A stretch of 64,000 nucleotides of DNA from Tubulanus polymorphus (GCF_964204645.1 NW_027437432.1:64001-128000); one strand, 5' to 3'; shown: positions 36,546 through 49,265, counted from the first letter of the stretch. Notes: generated by a model not told the origin, from the letters alone. Made by a program: numbers and translations.

Positions 36546-39500
36546 TTACAGTTCTGGATGTTGATGAGGAGGAGGCAGTTTATCTCGATCTGCCAGTTTC
36601 ATCAATTCCAAATAAAAATTCATCGTTTCCTCGAAATTCTCGATCGACATGCGTTCGTTTTTACCATGGAAACGATTCTCATCGCCGCGGTACAAATAGG
36701 TCGGAGTGAACCGATAGATATTACTGGTGAATTCCATGAAGTGTTCAGAATCTGTGTTTCCTACCAGTATTCCTGTAAACAGATTTCAAAAGCCTCAAGA
36801 AGTGAATTGTGAGTCAGTCAGTGAAGTTATAACCCCTTCAAACAAACCTGGAATAACGAAGACATTTTTCTTGTGGAATATTTGATGGATGCTGCTTTTA
36901 ACAGTTTGAAAACCGAATGATTGTTCATCACACGGTGAAACAGGAAACGGTCCGCGACTCCAGTCGGACATCTTTTCTATCTTCACGCGTTCATCATTTA
37001 TTATTGATTTATCGAATTCTAAAACCTGTAAAAAAACAGACAGCAAAATTAAACAGGTTTTTTGTGAAACTGGGCGGAGACTGGCGACATATTCTGTAGT
37101 TTCACCTCTTCAAGTGTCTGTGAAGGATGAACTCTATGATTCACTATAGCAGACGCCTTCGATGCTAAAACATTCACCTGAAAAAACATGCGTCACATTT
37201 CATCATCGACAGGAAACTCGTTCGTAATATTTAAAATCTAAAGTGAAGATGGTTACTTTAGTTCCCGCGTGAAACATTGTTACTGCCGTTGTGGTTCTTA
37301 TCTGTGCATTACCCGCTTGGATACCTGACATTTTCCTGAAAATTTGTACAATAGATCCGTCAGTCTGAATACCAGACGTTGTTTTTGTCCCCTACAACTA
37401 CTAGAGTTAACAGCAGTCCGAGCTGTTACTGACACTCACCAGGACAATAATGGTTTAAACAGCCATAGATTAGACATAACAACAGCACCGAGAAAATTCA
37501 TCTGTAAAAATAACCGTGACAACAGTTTGAGACAATGAGTGAGACATGTGGGGAGTGAATCTATTTATAGAGAACCTGTGAAGCAAGACTTTCAAACGTC
37601 TGTTTCTCAACGCTGAAACCAATTCTACTCGGATGTGGGTTCGATTCTAATCTATTAATATATGAAATGATATTAGAGACTGAATAGAGAATATAATTAG
37701 AGGTGTTTTTAGATTTGAACGGTGACCTGTTGATAGCAGCCGCTAATATTCCAATACCAGTTTCACGAGGAGGCATCGACGAGTGACCTCCGGCAGTTGT
37801 TACCGATAGATTTAAAGTGAGCATACCCTTCTCTGTAACTCCAACACTAAACAACAATAAACTCATTTCATACAACGTTTATAACAGGACTAGTCGACTG
37901 ACTGCATGCTTGCTATAGACTGGATACTTACATCGCAACAGGGCGTTTAATACCAGGCATTATTCCATCTGTTACCATCATTCCTTCATCCAGTAAAAAT
38001 TCTAGTTTGACGCCTTGTGATTTAAACAGTCGTGCAATATTAGCAGCTCCGTGATGACCTCCGACCTGATATATCAAACAAACTCACGTTATCTCACAGA
38101 CCTCTGCGGGCTCGTCCATCACAGGGTCAATTAACATAGAACTGTGAAACTGGGTCTTAAACAGTGGAACTGGATCCAGAACTGTGGAACTGGACCCTGA
38201 ACTGTGGAACTGGACCCTGAACTGTGGAACTGGACCCTGAACTGTAGAACTGGATCCAGAACAGTGGAACTAGATCCAGAACTGTGGAACTGGATCCTGA
38301 ACTGTAGAACTGGACCCTGAACGGTAGAACTGGATCCAGAACAGTCGAACTGGATCCAGAACTGTGGAACCGGATCCAGAACTGTGGAACTGGATCCAGA
38401 ACTGTGGAACTGGATCCTGAACTGTGGAACTGAGTCCAGAACTGTGGAACTGGACCCTGAACGGTAGAACTGGATCCAGAACAGTCGAACTGGATCCAGA
38501 ACTGTAGAACTGGATCCAGAACTGTAGAACTGGATCCAGAACAGTGGAACTGGATCCAGAACTGTGGAACTAGATCCAGAACAGTGGAACTGGATCCAGA
38601 ACTGTGGAACTGGACCCTGAACTGTAGAACTGGATCCTTGATATTTATTGGCAAATATATGACTATAGAAATGTAGAATATACATGTATATAGAATTGTG
38701 TGAGATACCTCTTCATCGTGTCCAAAACCGATATAAAAACTTCTAACAGGTAAATCACCATTTATCAAACGATGTTCAAGAGCTTCGAGAACCCCCTGAA
38801 AATATAAACATCATTATTCACAAAACTGCAAGTTCAGCAAACAGGATGAACTCAGATATTTACTTACAATGACAGTATTTTTATTGTCGATAGTTCCACG
38901 GCCGTAGATAAACTCATTGTTAACTATTTTGCCTTCGAAAGCGGGTTCATTCCACTCATCGCTCTGAGCCGGCACGACATCCAGGTGTCCGTACAACATA
39001 TACGGCTTCAAACGTTGATTACTACCAGTTACTTTATATAGTAAACTATAATTGTGTATGACCTGCCACTCAACAATCTGAGAACTGTGAATAGTCGGGT
39101 AACCTGAAACATACAGTTCAAACTATCCATCTAATTCACTTTTTAATTCCAGAAAAGCAGTTTGGTACTAGAAAGGGGGGGGGGGGTTATTCATAACAGA
39201 TCATGAAAGTAAACCACAGTTAACTGGGACGAGGGCCCGAGTCTAAACGGATGCCCTTCCATCCTCACACTCATTCACAGGCTACATTCATAACGGCTTG
39301 TACTTTTTCGAATCTACAAGTGACTCCACACAATTTCACACGTACTTTTTTCAATAAATTTAATGAATTTAAGAATTTCTTCTTTCTCCTGTCGAGTTGT
39401 TGTCCACGAGATCGTCTTGAATTTCAAAGCTTCAGAGAAATGATGGATTTTTGTTCGATCGGCTTCGATTTCTAAAGGTTTATCTCTGATTGATGATGTC

Positions 39501-39631
39501 ACAATATTCGGTTTAGAAATAATAGAAATCGTTCTCGAGATTATAATAAATAATATCACAAACGCAATGAGACATGACACTAATGTTAAACGCCGCAAAA
39601 ATGACGAAGAAATGTTGATAAATTTTGCCAT
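36546..39631 (-). CDS. PM20D1: PM20D1-like M20 family peptidase, 11 exons, 518 aa
   Basis: PM20D1 is a secreted M20 metallopeptidase that makes and hydrolyses N-acyl amino acids. Exons in transcription order: 39631-39346, 39103-38868, 38795-38709, 38065-37932, 37846-37727, 37651-37576, 37501-37440, 37335-37257, 37177-37106, 37025-36848, 36772-36546; they sum to 1557 nt in frame. The first ATG gives MAKFINISSSFLRR, then a hydrophobic signal/anchor (about residues 14-37). M20 metal and catalytic residues are present: H135 and D137 in YGHLDVVPA, D168 in GRGTIDNKN, E202/E203 in GHDEE, D229 in LLDEG, H454 in GNTDSEHF. The length fits human PM20D1 (502 aa). Ten of the introns are under 250 bp except intron 3 (643 bp), inflated by a minisatellite. 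Confidence 0.93.
38150..38640. repeat. Minisatellite, 20-bp unit in PM20D1 intron 3
   Basis: About 24 copies of AACTGTGGAACTGGATCCAG, with GGACCCTG variants. It shares its core with the IFRD intron 2 array 31 kb away. Confidence 0.92.
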
Positions 39632-41452
39632 TATGACAGTTGACGGCCCGCAATAACAACTACGGACCAGGAGGTGGCGCCCTCTCAACCTGACAATTAA
39701 AATCCAAATTTCCTTTATTTTTCCTCGAAAATCAAATCAATTTCATATTTATTCATTAAATATATGACATGTACAAATATGGATAAAAAGAAAGAAGAAC
39801 TAGAAATTCGCCAATGCATTAGGATGAAGAATCGGATTTTCAAAAGACGCGCTTTCCATGCCAAAAACTTGACAAAATACTTTGGAAAATATATTCATCG
39901 GGAAGGCCGGCGGTGCGCCGCGGGGGGGGGGGGGGGCGGCGTGAAGCGTTCTACTGTCATCTGTGGTAGTTCTTATTCCAAAGACGTAAAAAAGCTTAAG
40001 ATTACTTAGTAATAGTAGATGATATGCTGGATTACTTGAGAGAGTACCGGCACCTGTGAGCCACGCCCGGATCCGGGACGAACCTGGAGCCGCCTCGGCC
40101 TCGTGGGCTAATTAGAAACTTTACTGAGTACGCCTATACAAATTTATGATAAATGATAATGTAAAATTGTGCGAGTTGCCAGATTTTTTAGAATTAGACT
40201 CAATTTCATGTAACTATTATTGAAATCATAATTTCGTATCACCCTGTCGATTTCAGTAGGAAAATAAAGAAATATGTTTTATGAGATTGTGCTTGCGTTA
40301 TTTCAAGTATTAATGTAGTAATTGTACCGCTCCACTGAGTAGACTGTGTCTGTGTAATTGTTCTATTAGCTAATACTTGCCCGAGCAGTTACAGTTAGAC
40401 CGAGTCAATCAGCACAATTACCCGATACTATAAACAAAATCGTTTTTAACAAGTTCATTCATAGTAACTAGACTCAACCAATCAGATCTCTCCGTCTACC
40501 CTGCCACTAGGGGGCAGGCGCTGTTATAGAGTTTCGATTCTTGTATCGTGAATAAACACAATATTTTCTGGGATAATTTATTCGCTGATTTTAGGTAAGT
40601 CATGATTCCGCTTCGTACCAGGTACCAGTAACATCAAATAACGGTAAGCTGTAAATATTCTGAAGTCTCTACTTCGAGAATCAATACAGGGTCTAAACAA
40701 CTCTTAAATAAAAACTGATTTTACTGACTTTTAATTCTACTGAATTATATTCAGATACAATAATTCAAAAGAAACAGGTTTTAAAATCTCTCCAATCAAC
40801 GACTCGTCGAGTTCAAGTGTTGTAAGTGATCACTATTAGTCTCCTATATATCTGTTTATATCTGTGCGGCACGGTATGGATAGCGCTGTATTATATATGT
40901 ATGTATAGTTGATAAATAAGTTTAGAAATGCAAGAGGAAGGCGCTCACTCGCTCGCGCTCTCTCTCTCTCTGGCTCTCACATGAAGTAAAAATAGTAATG
41001 TAGATCTACAATGTAGTAACGGGTAGCGGGGTAAGCTGGTAAGCTTATGCATCACCTCGGGTTTGAGGTAAGAGAAAACAAAGTTTGCTTCTAAAACTTT
41101 TAGGGAAGAAATAAGAGTGAAATTTGGTAAATTAGGCCTATAGAATAGAAATCCATGATGGATTATAATATCAACTGTTAAATATATAGCCATGGTTACG
41201 ATTTTGAGTATATTTCAAAAGTTCCATAGAATATTTGGTTGAAATATCGTTCAACTCAGATTTGATATTCGAATAGGTCCAAAGGAAGATAGGGGCCGTG
41301 CCCGTGAGGGGGGCGTTAAAAATCCGTACAAAAGAGTTACAGGGGGAGGGAGGGTTGAGCTCAAAGCGTACATACTTTTCTAAAATACGTTTTATCCTGA
41401 AGGTTTTTTTTCGGTTAAAACTTATTTGTGAAACGTGGTCTTTGCAGATAAA
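39632..41452. other. Intergenic between divergent PM20D1 and ANO10
   Basis: An 81-codon open frame at 39764-40009 crosses a G run and has no family resemblance. TTTTAG|GTAAGT near 40594 may be the donor of an ANO10 5' UTR exon joining the acceptor TTTGCAG at 41447. Microsatellite CTCTCTCTCT at 40958-40972. Confidence 0.45.
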
Positions 41453-44400
41453 ATGGCGGATGATGATCAGATAGTGAATTTTCGACCAATGGTAATCATT
41501 GAATTCTCGTCGACTGTTAATGAGGATACGGTACAGTGGCTCGTTAATAGAATTACATCTCCAAAAACTGAGGATGGAGCAGAATTACTGGCTCGAATAC
41601 AGAGAAATACTGATGAGTCTAATAGCTCTGTGAGTATATACAAGATTAGTACAGGGATCAGTTGTAAAGGCTTGACTTGGATTTAAGACCATTTTAAGAC
41701 CTTCTAGGGAAAAATTTAAAACAGTCTTCAGACCAGATTTCGGACCAATTTTGGACCAAGTCACAACTGCGTAATTGGGCCCTGGTTTCACTTATGCCTG
41801 AATGTTAACACTACGTACATTATAGAGACCCCTATTTGAAAAAATGTTCAACTCTAAAATCGAATTAATTACATCGTAAATCAAGTTTTATCTTAAATCG
41901 ATTAATGTTCCACCATGTTCCACTTATATTCCACCATGTTCCACTTATCAAACCGATATTGATACTGTAATGTTTAATAGGGAGACGGGACGATATTACA
42001 GATCGGTGCTACGACAGATCAGCTGATCGATGCTACAGAACTAACAGGCATCAGAAAACGAACTAAATATGGAACAATCAAAGAGTTCCGAATGGATGAC
42101 GTAGATGATTTTGAGAATACAGGTTTAAACTTAACCCTATATACAGTGAAAATTAGATTCGACGATTCGTATAAATTTTGAACGAATTTATTTGATATTT
42201 CAGAAGATCTTGATGCATTTTTGATGCCTTCGGAAAAACAGCGTTTAATCCGTGGTAGTTTAGATAATCTGAGAGCCTTAGCTTCTGAGTGTAGAATAGT
42301 AGGTGTCAGTAATGAGATGAGATTATACCCGGGACAACCTATAGGTAAATCATAATAGAATACTGACAGTCTAAAAACAAAACACGATTTATATATTTGT
42401 AATTTAATTGCAGTTAAAAGAATGATGAAAGAGAAATTGATCGTTCAAATGTTTCCGCTTCATGATCGACCAGATTTAAAACGACTCGAGTTTGAGTGGT
42501 ACGCGGCTGCCTTCTGGAAAACTGAACCTATCGGTAAGAGAGAGAGAGACCACGTGACGCATCTTCATTCTTGATCAATACATTGTATTATTCAAAGGCT
42601 GTTCTTACTTTTAAAAATATAGATATTAATGATTTTTGACTGATTTCACTGCGAAAACCAACCCTACAAAAGCCAGGATTTGAACCCGGACCTCTCCCTC
42701 CCTTGCCAGTCCTCTGTCCTAACCAACAGACCACTGAGTGACTGACTCAGTTCAATGGTCAGTGGTTACTGTTTTATCATTAGAATAGAATTATTAGAAT
42801 AATTATTGGAATAATTATCTGGTTTTTCCGATTCTACTCTATTAATTACTTTCGCAACCAGAATATCCTTACATTTTATGGAATGTATTCAGTTAGGGAA
42901 TAACTGAAAATTTCCTCCCTGCTTTCTGGTGTAAGCAAACTGTTACGAATTTTGCCGCACAAAATTCCTAAAGGTGCGTTTTATCCATTCGAGATTGATG
43001 TCGTTTATGAATCAATGGGTTTAAAATTTGAATCGCTTCTTTTCTGAATTTATCATTTGTTGCGCAATACACGATAAAATTTACTGACGAATCGATGATA
43101 GAAAATCCTAACGATATTTGTCTCAAGCCTGGAACGTTAGGGATACCACGTCGTCCGAAACCCATTAAACGGTCGATAAAACCAAACCCTTCACAAATAA
43201 TAAACAATAAAACTACAGATAAAACCATCCTTAAAACCCTCATTTCCCTTCTGGACGATTCATCAGTTACACCGAGCTGTGAACGTCGAGTAACCCGACG
43301 ATAAAATGTCACCGAAATAAGAATTATATTGATGAAAATCAAAATACAAATTGGGAAAATAGCAGTTAGATACAGAAATAGAGATTTCTGTGATATCTCC
43401 ACTCGCCAGTTGCTCAGCCATTTATGAAGCGAAATAAAAGCATATTTTCTAGCACGCATCATGATATACGGCCAATGTGGGGAACATTTCATGAATCCCA
43501 ATTGACTATTGGGTATAAATTGAATAAAATGACCACAAAAACTCAACAGTGAAATAAACGCCATCGCCCAAACTGATATCAACTTCTTGGGAAATTTACG
43601 AGATTTTATAGGAAACAATACGACGATTAACCGCTCTATACTGAGCAGTACAGTGCACCAGTTACGTGTCATCTGAAACATGTAGAAAAACGGCTTGGCG
43701 AATGTGATAAAAATCCAACCGAAATACCAATCGTTCTTGCGAAACAAAATATCACCCAAAACGGCGTAAATGTACGCAGTTCTCAGCGGATACAGAATGA
43801 ATGTAGCGATCATAAACAAAAGATCGTTTAAAGCGAGAATTTTGATGAGAAAATAAACATCAGATTTGAATCGTTTTAGAACAAACAACGTGAATGCGTT
43901 GAATGTTATACCCAGTACTGACCCCGGTAGATACCAGCCTAGATAGGTAAAAACGGTGAATTTGTAAAACCATTTAATAGGACGAGTTTGAAGTCTCTGA
44001 CACAGGTTGAGTCGAGGTGTCGTCAATGTAACACTTGTACTGGTAATGTTGTAATCAAACATCTCACAATCTCTGTAGAAACGGTTCAACTATTCGATTT
44101 TCCTATTGTGTTAAATTTGAATGAATTCATCAGTAAAACTTTCAGTGAATGAGACGTAAATTAAATCTAGAAATATTCTCTTCGTGTTAATATAAACTGC
44201 TTCCATTCACTACTGATGAAATAAGTTGCGGAACGTGTGCATAAATTCAACTACATTCATATATTTATAAAGGAGAGGTTTTCAATGATCACGATTGGTA
44301 GAACACAATATCCGTGTTGACGCGATGTAGAGAGAATCCCACAATTATAACGAAAAAGTCCGAAAATGAAACTTCGAGATAGTAGTTTATTTCAACGTTT

Positions 44401-47400
44401 CGACTATATCCTAATAGTCATCTTCAGTTTTCAATGGATTTATTTTGCCAGAGAATTTCATATTTTCCAAATGAAAAACTGTTGATTTGAGGTTCTCTAA
44501 AAGTTTCTACGTCACAAAAAACAGTGATCGAATTTTATTTTCCGTGTTTTTGTGTTATTTCTCAAGGTTATAATATAATAATGAAATATAACATATCGGG
44601 TTTATCTCTACTAGGAATAAAACTATATTCTAGTCACTGTCGCTGTTTCATCGTGAAATTCTCGTGTACAGAACTGAGCCCCACACAGCAGTCATCACAA
44701 TAACATGGAGACCTTTTGTCGTACAGGCCACAAACTGGTTTGTACCAGAACAATCCAAAACTGACCTATTTGGTCAATCTATAGATTGCGCATGAGTGGT
44801 CTGTGTAAGGATTATTCCGGCTCGTATTGAGTATGATCTACCAGAGACCAGGGTCGCATAAAGTGATATTAGAATATCACAGAGGTGCCACGACCATAGT
44901 TTTGTTCCCATGTTTTAGCTGAAAATGCTGTCGGATTTTTTGGCGAACTATATATATATATATAGGTAATACTAAATCAACTGCACATTTATCTGCAGGG
45001 CAAATATACTATAGAATCATCACATGTATATAAACATGTAATGTTTTGTAGTTTGACACAATTCACTATGATGAACACAGGATTGAATCCAGTTAAAAAT
45101 TAGAAAATAGATAATGATTCTTAAATTCACTAAAAACTGTTTATATACATGTGATTCTATAGTATATTTGCCCTGCAGATAATTGTGCAGTTGATTTAGT
45201 ATTTCACTAATACACAGAACAGGCGTTTAGGGTGTTTTCAGGGAACGGGCGAATTTCCAATGTTATATAATGTGTGTTTGATGTTGTTGTATTTTGTAGA
45301 GAAAGTCCACCGTTATCTGGGCCAAACAGTCGCTATGTATTTCGCGTTTTTACACCACTACACGATGGCTCTGATGCCTCCAGCTCTCATCGCTTTCCTC
45401 TACATCCTGTTTAACATCGATACAGTTTATAATCAGGCTTTCTTCTCCGTGTTCAACATGATCTGGGTGACTTTATTCCTTGAGAAATGGAAGCGGAAGA
45501 GTTCCGAGTACGCCTATAGGTGGGGTACCATCAATATGATAGAATGGGAGCAACCTCGGGCCGAGTACCACGGCGAAATGGGAGTCAATGACGTCACTGG
45601 CGAAAAGGAACCGATCTATTCGACAACTAAACGGACGTTTAGATTCTACTGCGTCTCACTTCCGGTGATATGTATCTGTTTGACTGCGGCTGTCGTCGTG
45701 TTTTTAATCTATGATTATTTCTATGTAATGTTAAGAGTGATTAGTGAACAGAGTAAGGATGATCTCGTCTGGTGTACGATTATGCCGCTATTGCCGTCAG
45801 CTATCTACGGTTTCGCTATAGCTCTGATGAATCAGGCTTATAGACCTATTGCGGTAACACTCAATGACTGGGGTAAGATCGCAAATACATTGAACCAAAA
45901 ATAACTATACCATTCACCAGATCTAGAGAAAACTGTCCTCATTTCCTGGATGTGGCCCCGATATACAGAACCCCCCCTCCCCCCCCCCCGAGCCAGTTAA
46001 ACTGTCATGACTTTCAAGATTTAAAACCAGTCTAAATAAGACCATCTAAATTCTGTAGCCAATTTAACAAACTTATGGCTAGCTTTAGTCCACAATCAAA
46101 AATGTTTAAAAAAGTTAATTTTCTTTCTATTTCAGAAAATTATCGTTTACAATCCTCTTACGACAATCAACTCATTATTAAACTAGTCATGGTACGTATT
46201 TCCGTTTCCGGTCGCCATTTTGTTGGTGCATGTATTTCATATAAATCAACTTCCGTCGATAAAATAAATCTTTATTTTTAAATGAGTATAAAATAGTTTT
46301 CGGGATTAAAATCGACTCAATTCAAGTTGTGTATATTGATAAATGTTTTGTTACAGTTTGATTCTGTGAATAGCTTTGTATCATTATTCCATATCGCATT
46401 CATTAAACAAGATCTTAATCAGCTTAGAACGGTAGGTGGCGCTCTACGAGTTCTAGTTTTCAAAATGAGGGTCTAAATGTGTCCAAAAGAGGGCGTTAGT
46501 AAATTAAACGTTAATTATCACTTACAGACTTTGGCCGCTTTACTGATCACTTACCAGATTCTGGGTCAGATACAGGAAGTCGTCATACCTTACATACAAC
46601 AGCGCCTTCAGAGTAAACTCATCGATAAGATGACGACAGTTCGTGAACCGGACCGTGAAGGGTTAGCTCGACTGAAAAAACTGTGCGACTATCGACAATG
46701 GTTGGATATCGGGAAGGGTTTTATCACTGATGAAGAGGAGGATGGAAAACAGATCGACCTCGAGCGACACCTACCGTGTTCACAGGTACTAAATATCATA
46801 AATTCGTATTCAAATACTTCTCTGGCTCCTAGATTCAGCTGATCAGTTTGTGAGTTAAGATTAGCGATTCATTTCCGCATTGATCTCTTCTCGTCTGACG
46901 CAGTCGTTTTCTAGCGGAATAGTTCTGATAGAAGCGACCGATAGACATCTCAACCAGAACACGTCCATACAGAAACCTGCTCGACTCAGAAATCAAACCT
47001 GAAACTTGCGTCTATTTTTTCCACATATTTCCAACATGTGAATATTAATAAACTGATTGATTGTTGATATTGTAGGGAGTAATCGAAGACTACACTGAAA
47101 TGTTTATCCAGTTCGGTTACGTGTTTTTATTCTCATCTGTTTTTCCGCCTGCCGCGATCTGGGCGTTTTTAAACAACATCACAGAAATAAAAACGGACGC
47201 CTTCAAATTCTGCCGCACGTTTCAAAGACCGTTTGCAAAACCGACGGCAGGAATCGGAGCTTGGTTGGTAAGACAAACAGTTATACCTGTCATTGGGTGG
47301 AGTTCCACCGAGTTAGGGTGGAGTTCCACCGAGTTATGAATTTATCTTTATCACAGTAAGTAATGATGTATATTTTGTCGTATAGATGGCGTTTGAGACG

Positions 47401-48561
47401 ATTGGTATAATAGCTGTGATGACGAACTGCGCTCTGATAGCGCTGTCTCCGTATGTGAAAGAGAATATGGCTCATTACGGTCCTATAAATGTCATATTCA
47501 TATTCGTAGCCGCTGAGGTGAGAAAACGTGCGCAGGTTTCAGGACCCAGTGTTCAAAATTTTGAAAATAATCTTATTTTCTATGAGTCTTGACTTAGGTT
47601 AAAAATAGTCCGAATTCTTTTAACTGGTCTTAAGTTATTAGATTGGCGATAGAATTACAATTACAATTGGTACAACTGGGTCCTGAACTTTTCAAACCCA
47701 TCAATTAACAATAGTTTGTGGAGTTAATAGAAACCATTCTACACAATGACACATTGTGATAATTGATTGATCACGTTCGCTTTAACAACAATCTCACTAT
47801 TTATATGAATTCTCTACGTGTTTCAATCGTAAGATTAATTACATATTTCATCAGTTTCCAAGAATATTGTATGTAATCACGTGATGTTGGTTCACGTAGG
47901 TTTAAGGGCTATTGAGAGTTTAATTAATTCTTTCGGAAAAGATTTTTTTACTTGAAAAATGTTTTCTATTTCAGCATGTGATTTTATTGACAAAGTTTGT
48001 GTTAGCGGTAGCGATACCTGACGTACCGGACTGGGTGCAGACAGCGTTGAAGAGACAACAGTACAATGCCGACCAGTCGTTCAAAAAACTCGTAAATATC
48101 AATAATAAATTAATTATACACCTTCATATAAAACATTTATAACGCAGATCAACAGTTCGTGTCGAATTAGATTCGGTTTCTGTTTTTATTCCATATTTTG
48201 TTCTTAGATTGTATATAGGTATTAGATTGATAGTTAGATGCCTTTAAGAGTCTCGGCCTGTGCCGGTTACACTCGAAGTGGAATAGTATTTGACTACTTC
48301 ATAAATATAATAGCGCTCACTATTGAAATAACATTAAGTCAACTATGAGCACTGCCCCCTAGTGTCCGGTTCCACATTGAGATGGAGCCGCCCGTGGTTC
48401 TGTGATTCCAAGATGGAGCCGCCCGTGGTTCTGTGATTCCGGGGTTTGTTTCCCCAAATGACGAGTTTATCATTTATTTTCAGACTTCCGTTAATTCTTT
48501 GAGACGTCGTTTGACCACAAAACTAAAACAAAAACCACCAAAACATGAAACGACGTTGTAG
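41453..48561 (+). CDS. ANO10: Anoctamin-10 (TMEM16K), 12 exons, 686 aa
   Basis: ANO10 is a TMEM16-family Ca-dependent phospholipid scramblase of the endoplasmic reticulum; human loss causes cerebellar ataxia. Exons: 41453-41629, 41981-42122, 42204-42344, 42414-42533, 45300-45872, 46136-46191, 46357-46431, 46528-46785, 47076-47267, 47386-47517, 47975-48091, 48484-48561; they sum to 2061 nt in frame. Family segments: RLYPGQP before the first helix, YFAFLHHYTMALMPP, FLEKWKRKSSEYAYRWGT, SLPVICICLTAAVVVFLIYD, SWENHRL-like DWENYRLQSSYDNQ, QFGYVFLFSSVFPPAAIWAF, FCRTFQRPFAKPTAGIGAW and the last helix in HVILLTKFVLAVAIPD. The C-terminus is short and basic. Human ANO10 is 660 aa. Intron 4 (2766 bp) contains an antisense GPCR gene. 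Poly(A) signal 48679-48684. Confidence 0.95.
42676..42741 (-). mobile_element. tRNA-derived SINE head in ANO10 intron 4
   Basis: On the minus strand an A box in GTGGTCTGTTGGTTAGGAC and a B box GGTTCAAATCC (complement of 42676-42686) lie at tRNA spacing. The head matches the copy at 61450-61520 closely. The anticodon arm region is not tRNA-like, so it is not a tRNA gene. Confidence 0.7.
42968..44062 (-). CDS. Intronless rhodopsin-like GPCR, FMRFamide-receptor-like, nested antisense in ANO10 intron 4, 364 aa
   Basis: A class A receptor with seven hydrophobic segments, probably for a neuropeptide. I start at the ATG at 44062 (MFDYNITSTS, with an N-glycosylation site); the frame extends 9 codons upstream without an ATG. 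TM1 has GITFNAF, TM2 LALNDLLF (D2.50), and the end of TM3 IERLIVVLFP in place of DRY. TM5 has IFPICI, TM6 CEGF in place of CWxP, and TM7 SSVNFIVYC with the NPxxY Pro replaced by Phe. The SSVNF(I/V)xYC pattern is typical of protostome FMRFamide and related peptide receptors. ECL2 has a Cys (FMKCSPHW) but no Cys is seen at the TM3 extracellular end. No introns, so a retrogene or an ancestrally intronless receptor. Confidence 0.85.
   Translation of the reverse strand: MFDYNITSTSVTLTTPRLNLCQRLQTRPIKWFYKFTVFTYLGWYLPGSVLGITFNAFTLFVLKRFKSDVYFLIKILALNDLLFMIATFILYPLRTAYIYAVLGDILFRKNDWYFGWIFITFAKPFFYMFQMTRNWCTVLLSIERLIVVLFPIKSRKFPKKLISVWAMAFISLLSFCGHFIQFIPNSQLGFMKCSPHWPYIMMRARKYAFISLHKWLSNWRVEISQKSLFLYLTAIFPICILIFINIILISVTFYRRVTRRSQLGVTDESSRREMRVLRMVLSVVLLFIICEGFGFIDRLMGFGRRGIPNVPGLRQISLGFSIIDSSVNFIVYCATNDKFRKEAIQILNPLIHKRHQSRMDKTHL
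44393..44427 (-). repeat. CTGAAGATGA-stem-GAAACGTTGA motif
   Basis: Minus-strand CTGAAGATGACTATTAGG and ATAGTCGAAACGTTG form a 6-bp GACTAT/ATAGTC stem between CUGANGA and GAAA. A similar arrangement lies on + at 33567-33606 (CGACGCCTGATGATGATC ... AAAACGTCG). It looks like the end of a dispersed retroelement; a hammerhead-like core is possible but unproven. Confidence 0.35.
44968..45203. mobile_element. MITE with 65-68 bp terminal inverted repeats in ANO10 intron 4
   Basis: Left arm AATACTAAATCAACTGCACA... (44968-45035) and right arm ...TGTGCAGTTGATTTAGTATT (45139-45203) are nearly exact inverse copies. About 100 bp lie between, without an ORF. It ends about 95 bp before the exon 5 acceptor; no clear target duplication is seen. 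Confidence 0.85.
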
Positions 48562-48755
48562 AAGCTGTTCTGTGATCGGGTTGAATGTGGCTGTGGCAGG
48601 TGGGGGGTCACCGGAACTGCTGTTCTGTGATTGGCTCAAGAAAGAGCCATCCACTAAAATAATGTAATAAGTTTGTAGAATAAATATTTATTGAAATACG
48701 TTTTAGAATTGAAGTTGAGCGTTTCATAACGAGATTGACTGCAGACGATCTAAAC

Positions 48756-49205
48756 GAGCCCTGGTAAGCGAGGATGTCACAGAGACGCGCCTGATGGACA
48801 TATCGATTTGAGCCTGTTGAACACGTGACAACACGTGACTGCGGTGTAATCCAGACAATTCACAATAGGACCCCAAAATCCTACCGGAACCCCCATATCT
48901 GACCCCTGGTGGCGATTCATTCAACTAATTCTGTCATATGGTTGACGAACTGATGAACTGGCGTGGCGGGGGGTAATGAGGTCACCGAACGTCAGACAGA
49001 CATGCATTTCCGGTCATCTTAATTAGCGCATCACCTAATTAGCCTCACGTCACCTTAATTACCGCAATGAACGGATATAATCTGTGCCCATGTATAATCA
49101 AAACAAACATGTTATGAAATCACGTGATTAGTCGATACCCACTTGATCCGGTTCGGTAAACTTACACAAACACCTTAATGATGCATCCTCGCTCACCAGG
49201 GCTTG
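48756..49205. mobile_element. Element of about 450 bp with 20-bp inverted ends
   Basis: Begins GAGCCCTGGTAAGCGAGGAT and ends ATCCTCGCTCACCAGGGCTT, inverse with two mismatches. No coding capacity. It lies just after the ANO10 poly(A) signal. The unit of the array at 34484-34720 (CCCTGGTATGCGAGGG) resembles the ends. Confidence 0.55.
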
Positions 49206-49265
49206 GTCCACATCGAATCATTCACGTGGAAGGTTCAAGTTAAGCCTGATTACAGTAGGCTCTTG

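Noticed and set aside
39764-40009. 81-codon + frame upstream of PM20D1
   Set aside because: It runs through a 14-G tract, resembles nothing known and has no poly(A) signal or splice context.
42676-42741. tRNA gene
   Set aside because: A and B boxes are present but the anticodon and acceptor stems do not fold; a sister copy at 61450 shows it is a SINE head. The same holds for 11930-12011.
44063-44089. Nine extra codons at the start of the nested GPCR
   Set aside because: They would need a TTG start; the first ATG is at 44062.
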